DNA of 25,530 bases from Oppiella nova. Taxonomy: Eukaryota; Arthropoda; Arachnida; Sarcoptiformes; Oppiidae. This document shows positions 20,637-25,530 of this stretch, piece after piece; the first letter of the stretch is position 1; the number at the start of each line of letters is the position of its first letter. The stretch lies in assembly GCA_905397405.1 (NCBI GenBank), contig CAJPVJ010000428.1, positions 1 through 25,530 on the forward strand, read 5' to 3'. The notes under the pieces are model-generated. The model saw only the letters and a list, made by a program, of their open reading frames with translations. It had not been told where the DNA came from and searched no databases. The position numbers and the translations under genes are program-made.

Positions 20637-22104
20637 GTGCTTAACACAATATACCAAAAGGCGGTTCAAATGGAAATGGCTGTCCTTCCCATCGCCAGAC
20701 CTACTCTCGACTCTGACCATACATTTAGCGAATTAGAAGGCAATCGATTCACGGAATTACTATTTGCCACGAAATGCATGAAAAATGAATTGAAAACTAT
20801 GTACACATCGGAGGTGTTCTCAGTCGACGACTATTTCGTGACATTAGACCAGAAGTGCGAACAAGAAGTGCGCAAATTAATCAAATCATATAAATCGTTG
20901 ATATGTTTCAACGAGATATGTGAGCAGGATCGTAATAAGCTCATCAAAACACAAAGCGTTCAGATTTATAAACTCAGATCAGTTGCATATTTTGATGAAT
21001 TCAATGAGTGTTGGAATGTTGAGCTGGTACATTGACATTTTTATATTTTACTCTATCTGTATGATCATTTAAATAATATAATACATCTAAAATCGTGAAA
21101 TGTTAAGTCAGAAAAGGGTTGAAAAGTTATTTATATAAACTTTACATAATAAACTTAAGAGCTATGTCTAAATATAATGTCATATAAAAACATGTAATTT
21201 TGATTAATGAAAAATAAACTAAATAGGACGAAAACAATATAATTAAAGTTAGAATTAACATAATGCAAAAGAATGGAGGTTTTTACCTGGAACTTATTGA
21301 ATATTTTAAGCAATTAAAATTCGAAATAGACCTCGATCAACAAATATTGGATCTGGTAAATATCATTTTAAAACATATGTTAAATCTCAATTAATTGTAT
21401 CCATTCTTATATAAATTAAAATTATTACTAAATAAAAGTAAATATCCCTCTAAATCCTGTTAGAAATCCTATTTACAGATAATACACTAAAATACAGCAG
21501 ACAAGTGATAATTAATAATTTTATTTTCTTGATATTAATATTGTTCAAGACTAACAAAATAAAATAGATAAGTCCTATTAGAAACATTATACTTAAAATA
21601 TATATTGATCAAATAAAAAGTAATATCATTATAACACTAAAACTATTGTATAATAATATCTCAAATGTTTATATTATTCCACAGATGACAGCAATAATTC
21701 TGTTTAACCCTGATATCAATGGTCTAATCAACCGAGAGGCTATCAGGTAACTATCAATCTAATGATAATAATACAAAATATTTTTAATTATATTTGTAAC
21801 TTACTAGTAATTAATTTAATAAATTGTACATGACTGGTCCTACCTCGTTTTGTTAATGTACGTAAATGACTTTGCAATAGATGTTTAGTTCAAGTCGAGA
21901 TATACGCTCAGTTTGCCTTTCAAAAACTCTGAAAATTTATCAAATGACTTTTTGGGCGCTTTTGACAAAAGGATACGACAAACACATGCTGGCAGACCTC
22001 GCAATCGGATCCCTGACCTCATACAAGAGATTCTTGACCTGGATAATAATTGTCATTATAATAGCATTAGTGAGACCGAATATAACATCACTATTCTTCA
22101 ATGA
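20637..22104 (+). pseudogene. NR-4: LBD-only HR96-like copy, last exon degraded
   Basis: Exons matching NR-1/NR-2 exons 4-7 are present: about 20637-21026 (possibly from 20601; Met at 20670), 21272-21355, 21685-21746 and a last one within 21881-22104. Signature peptides are IYQKAVQMEMAVLPIARP, MTAIILFNP and, at the end, IPDLIQEIL with an AF-2-like LIQEI. No zinc-finger exons occur upstream, where there is only 100 bp before the palindrome arm begins. The second exon encodes 28 residues against 44-46 in the paralogues. In the last exon the part like KIYMHLLKRYL and the AF-2 part lie in different frames, unless a late acceptor (CGCTCAG, ending 21911) is used. It is either a decaying pseudogene or a DNA-binding-domain-less receptor of the HR96-LBD kind reported from spider mites. 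Confidence 0.7.
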
Positions 22105-22256
22105 TATCTACATTTCATTAGTTTTCAAGCAATCGGATCCCTGACCTCATACAAGAGATTCTGGACCTGGATAATAATTGTCATTATAATAGCATTAGTG
22201 AGACCGAATATAACATCACTATTCTTCAATGATATCTACATTTCATTAGTTTTCAG
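22001..22256. repeat. 128-bp tandem duplication at the 3' end of NR-4
   Basis: Copies 22001-22128 and 22129-22256 differ at one or two visible positions. The unit holds the AF-2 end of NR-4 and 3' flank, so a second, useless AF-2 end lies just downstream. It has the same 128-bp period as the tandem copy at 19908, with unrelated sequence. Confidence 0.9.
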
Positions 22257-23668
22257 TATCAATCTATCATTAAGATACACTTATTTATATTAAAAATGTA
22301 TTCATTTAATTTGGCTATTGTTTATATACTTGTTGTAATAATAATAACAGCTTATAAGACATTATTATGATAATGAAATATTATTATTATGCCATGATTT
22401 TTAAAATAGCATTTGCTCTTAATACTAATTATTAAGAACTTACTAATTATTCTACATTACTTATAGGTAAGGGTGCAAGGATGAAATGTTTCATAAAAAC
22501 ATTAAAGAATTAATATATTTTACTGAATTATTTAACCTGAAACTAAATTTCAGGGAAAATCACCCTTATATACTCAAACTTTTCAGTTTAAGGATCTTTT
22601 AATAATAAAAAAATTAAGACTAGTATAAATTTTAATATAATTTTAATATAAATTACCTAAACTAAAATTATTCTTGGGAATTTAAATATTAATCATTTTA
22701 TTTTGAGTTTTAATTACATTTATAAGATAAGTAATTTTAATCTAAAAGTAAAATATTTAACTCAAAACCAAATATTTCGCTGAAATCTATATTATTACTG
22801 AAATTTTAAACCTTACTTATAAGATTCATACTTATAATCTATTTTTTTATTATTATCATATAACTATGATATATGATGTAATTTGGGTAGAAATGACATC
22901 AATATGATCTTTTACATTAAATAACTATAAGATTACGTATACCTACAAATAACTAACATAATTCAATATCGTTAGACAATTTACACCTGACAATAATTAG
23001 TGGTGTTTGTATTGTATTATTTTTAATGTATTTATAGATTATTATAAACTAATTTAAGACAAAACAATAGTTCTATTATTAATTTAAATAGACAATATTT
23101 GTAATTTATCCACTTGGTTTTAACAGTAATAAAAGTTTGATGTAAGCGTTATTTTTACCACTTTCCATAGACTTTTATTTTATGGATCATAAAAACTATT
23201 AATTTATTTTTAGGTTTGAACTAGTTCATTACCTATTAATTTCAGTTAAATTAGCAATATTTATAAATCTCCACGTAAACCAAAAATTATTAATTTATCA
23301 CAAGTAAAATATAACTACAGTAGATAATATTAGTCCTCAAAAGTACACAACTCTAATAAGTTATATAAAAATTTATATAAACCAGGTCTTATCTCTCTCT
23401 GAAATACATTGCAATCAACTATAAGTAACACCTTAAGGCACATTAGGTATCATTGTATCAAATGCACTCAATTTTATGAACATTTATAAATAAGATATAA
23501 AACACATAATATGATATTATAGTTATACTATACAGTATTATAACTTACTTTATCTTCGTGTAGCAAAACAGGATTTGTAAATTCGGAATATGACATGATT
23601 ATATTTTATCAAGTGTTTGTTTATGAATTGAAGAATAGATTACACTTGATTTACAATTGACGATAAAG
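22257..23668. other. Palindrome spacer, no gene seen
   Basis: About 1.4 kb of very AT-rich DNA between the end of NR-4 and the start of the right arm. I find no open frame, element or repeat that I can support. Confidence 0.5.
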
Positions 23669-23791
23669 TATATAATATATAATTAACTCTTCACTCTTAT
23701 CTATATTAGCACACTATTGTAAAATATATATTATATTATTGAGATATGATTGAAATGTATATGTTTTGGCACAGGGAGGGGTTGCAGATTC

Positions 23792-23793
<2 letters not shown>

Positions 23794-23833
<40 letters not shown>
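23794..23833. repeat. (GA)n microsatellite
   Basis: About 20 GA repeats, the inverted partner of the (CT)n run at 20374-20405. Confidence 0.95.
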
Positions 23834-23837
<4 letters not shown>

Positions 23838-24395
23838 TTCATTTTAAGAGATATTATATATCATATAATGACTCATTATTATATAATTTTTATTAACAGC
23901 CATAAAATAAATATGATTTAATACAAAAAATATTATATTTAAAAAGTTTAAAATATTTTATATATAGTTAAAAACACAACTTGCAAACAAAACTTAATTA
24001 TCTATTTAATCACATAAAAGCAAACAAATATAACAAATGTTATAGTTTTCATCTAATAATACAATTGGTGGCATTAATTGCAGACTTCATACACACCACA
24101 CATATCAATGTACCAATAGATTTTTATTTATAAAAATATATTGAAAATTACAATTATCAATGATTTATCACTTACAAAAACATAAGTACAAATAGATTAT
24201 AACTATCGTTGTCTTAGAGACCATATTCAGGCAAATGTTGTCAAGGATTTCAATACACTTTTTCTGTTATTGATATATGTTTTTAATGCCATTCGTATAA
24301 CAGTTTTAATCAGACAGTAATAAGTGTTATTTAGTTTGTGTTGTCTATTTATTTCTGTTTTAAGTTTCATAAAAAAATTCAAACTTTTTAATTAA

Positions 24396-25530
24396 ATGAT
24401 GCCCCGGACTATGAACAATAAGTATTGCGTGGTGTGTGGCGATAAAGCAACAGGTTAGTTTTATTTTAAAATTAAAAATAAAAGTTTTCACAGTATTTCA
24501 TGAAATAACATTTAGAAAAACATATTGACGTGTTGTATAAATTACTATGACTTTAATTAATGTATGAATTTCTATATTTAGGCTACAATTTCAATGCACT
24601 CACGTGTGAGTCCTGTAAAGCATTTTTTCGCCGAAATGCTCTCAAAGTAAGTCTTAAAATCATTACTATTTATAAAATAAAACTATTTTAAACTGTAAGC
24701 TCCCCATAATCTAGCCCTTACCTACCCGTCCCTTCTTAACCTAACTTCTGAGTACTGTACTGATTATCTCCAGAATATTATATCTTTTGAGTACTTTTAT
24801 AACACATCCCTTCCCCCTCCCAGTCAGTATATGTAGTGCACCCACTCGTGATTGATAATTAGTTCATAATGAGTTGACATAATTTTGATCATGCACAAAA
24901 AAGTTAACTAAATTATTTGTTACCCCAGAAAATACCAAAATGCAAATTCCAGTCCAATTGTGTCATCGATATAGTCATGCGACGGATGTGTGCTTTTTGT
25001 CGCCTAAATAAGTGCATTGAGTGCGGCATGAAAAAGGTGAGCACCCGTTCCCCTCGTATAAGGGGGTCGACCCCTAATCACTTACTAACCGAGAGCACCG
25101 GTACCCTAGGAGTGGATCTGGAACGACGAGGCCAAGGAGTGTCGGCGCATGAAAATTGAACAAAACCGCAATAAACGCACGTATGATGACACGATGGATA
25201 CTCCCGATGCCATTATCGGGCACCCCATCACCAGCGCCACGGCAAACATACCCAACTACCCGGCCAACACCCATCGCATAGGCATCGACTTTGAGCGCTT
25301 CTCATCATCGATATACCAGAAAGCGGTGGAACTGGAGCTGTCGGTCATACCCATCGCTCGACCCATCAACGACTTCAGCCACTCCTACAACGAGTTAGAG
25401 TGTAATCGTCTGAACGAGTTGTTCAACGCCACCAAACATGTCGGACACCAGAGCCACACGTCTTACCCGACATCCGAGGCCAAGACAATGCACGACATCC
25501 TCTACGCCCTCGACTTGAAATGCGTCGAAG
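24396..25530 (+). CDS. Nuclear receptor NR-3, HR96-like, near-identical twin of NR-2 (partial)
   Basis: Exons 24396-24453, 24582-24646, 24929-25036 and 25110 onward, with the same lengths and splice sites as NR-2. The start is MMPRTMNNKYC as in NR-2. The zinc fingers and P-box CESCKAFFRR are unchanged. In exon 4 NR-2 has TMDTMDTPG where NR-3 has TMDTPD, a 9-bp unit more or less plus a substitution; otherwise the visible residues agree up to the window end in DLKCVE. It faces away from NR-2, so the two transcribe outward from the palindrome centre with matching upstream sequence. Whether its C-terminus has an AF-2 motif cannot be seen. The 3' half lies outside the window. Confidence 0.9.

Larger units (their letters stand above)
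23669..25530. repeat. Right arm of large inverted duplication, open at the window edge
   Basis: It mirrors 18519-20532. It begins near TATATAATTAACTCTTCACT, passes through the (GA)n run and the NR-3 upstream region, and continues through exon 4 of NR-3 to the last base of the window. The arm therefore extends beyond what is visible. Confidence 0.92.

Noticed and set aside
21881-22144. Frame starting MFSSSRDIRSVCLS in the NR-4 last exon
   Set aside because: It does not match the paralogues. The AF-2 match (IPDLIQEIL) is in another frame.
19670-24396. Shared bidirectional promoter for NR-2 and NR-3
   Set aside because: The two starts are 4.7 kb apart with NR-4 between them, so each arm more likely carries its own copy of the promoter.

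Overview
This is eukaryotic, AT-rich DNA from an animal with short introns, many of them 50-100 nt. The gene content points to an arthropod and most probably a mite (Acari). It has compact ionotropic receptors, a gustatory-receptor-like 7TM gene, and several HR96-type nuclear receptors with the P-box CESCKAFFRR; HR96 expansions are known in mites. The species cannot be told from the sequence alone. No RNA genes, CRISPR arrays or bacterial-style operons are visible.

Layout. (1) 1-3.1 kb is a junkyard of fragments: an antisense gustatory-receptor scrap, a DEG/ENaC-like exon cut off by a foldback element, a 196-bp near-perfect palindrome, and a GC-rich repeat that may be a Gly/Asp-rich terminal exon. 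(2) 4.36-6.4 kb holds a two-exon gustatory-receptor-like gene (352 aa, about five TM segments, no recognisable C-terminal TM6/TM7), a MITE-like element with ~80-bp terminal inverted repeats just after it, and a second inverted scrap of the same exon. (3) 6.4-12.25 kb is a minus-strand cluster of ionotropic receptors. One gene is complete in six exons (443 aa, 11563-9854). A broken six-exon copy, a three-exon 5' remnant and an orphan last exon surround it. (4) 12.5-13.6 kb encodes a two-Ig-domain, single-pass membrane protein on the minus strand (four exons, 298 aa). (5) 14.3-25.5 kb is a nuclear receptor cluster: NR-1 (431 aa) and NR-2 (428 aa) on the minus strand, an LBD-only copy NR-4 on the plus strand, and NR-3 on the plus strand, running off the window.

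NR-2 and NR-3 lie on the arms of a large inverted duplication (arms about 2 kb within the window, spacer about 3.1 kb). They are nearly identical, and NR-4 sits in the spacer. The cluster therefore holds full receptors, a DNA-binding-domain-less relative, and a receptor (NR-2) whose C-terminus lacks the AF-2 motif kept by NR-1 and NR-4. By family knowledge, HR96-type receptors sense lipophilic compounds and control detoxification genes; the IR and Gr genes are chemosensory. The window reads as an environmentally tuned, rapidly duplicating region, with gene conversion, unequal exchange and small DNA elements leaving clear marks.

All exon coordinates were worked out by eye from splice signals, phase and agreement between paralogues. 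Family calls come from motif recognition, not database searches.
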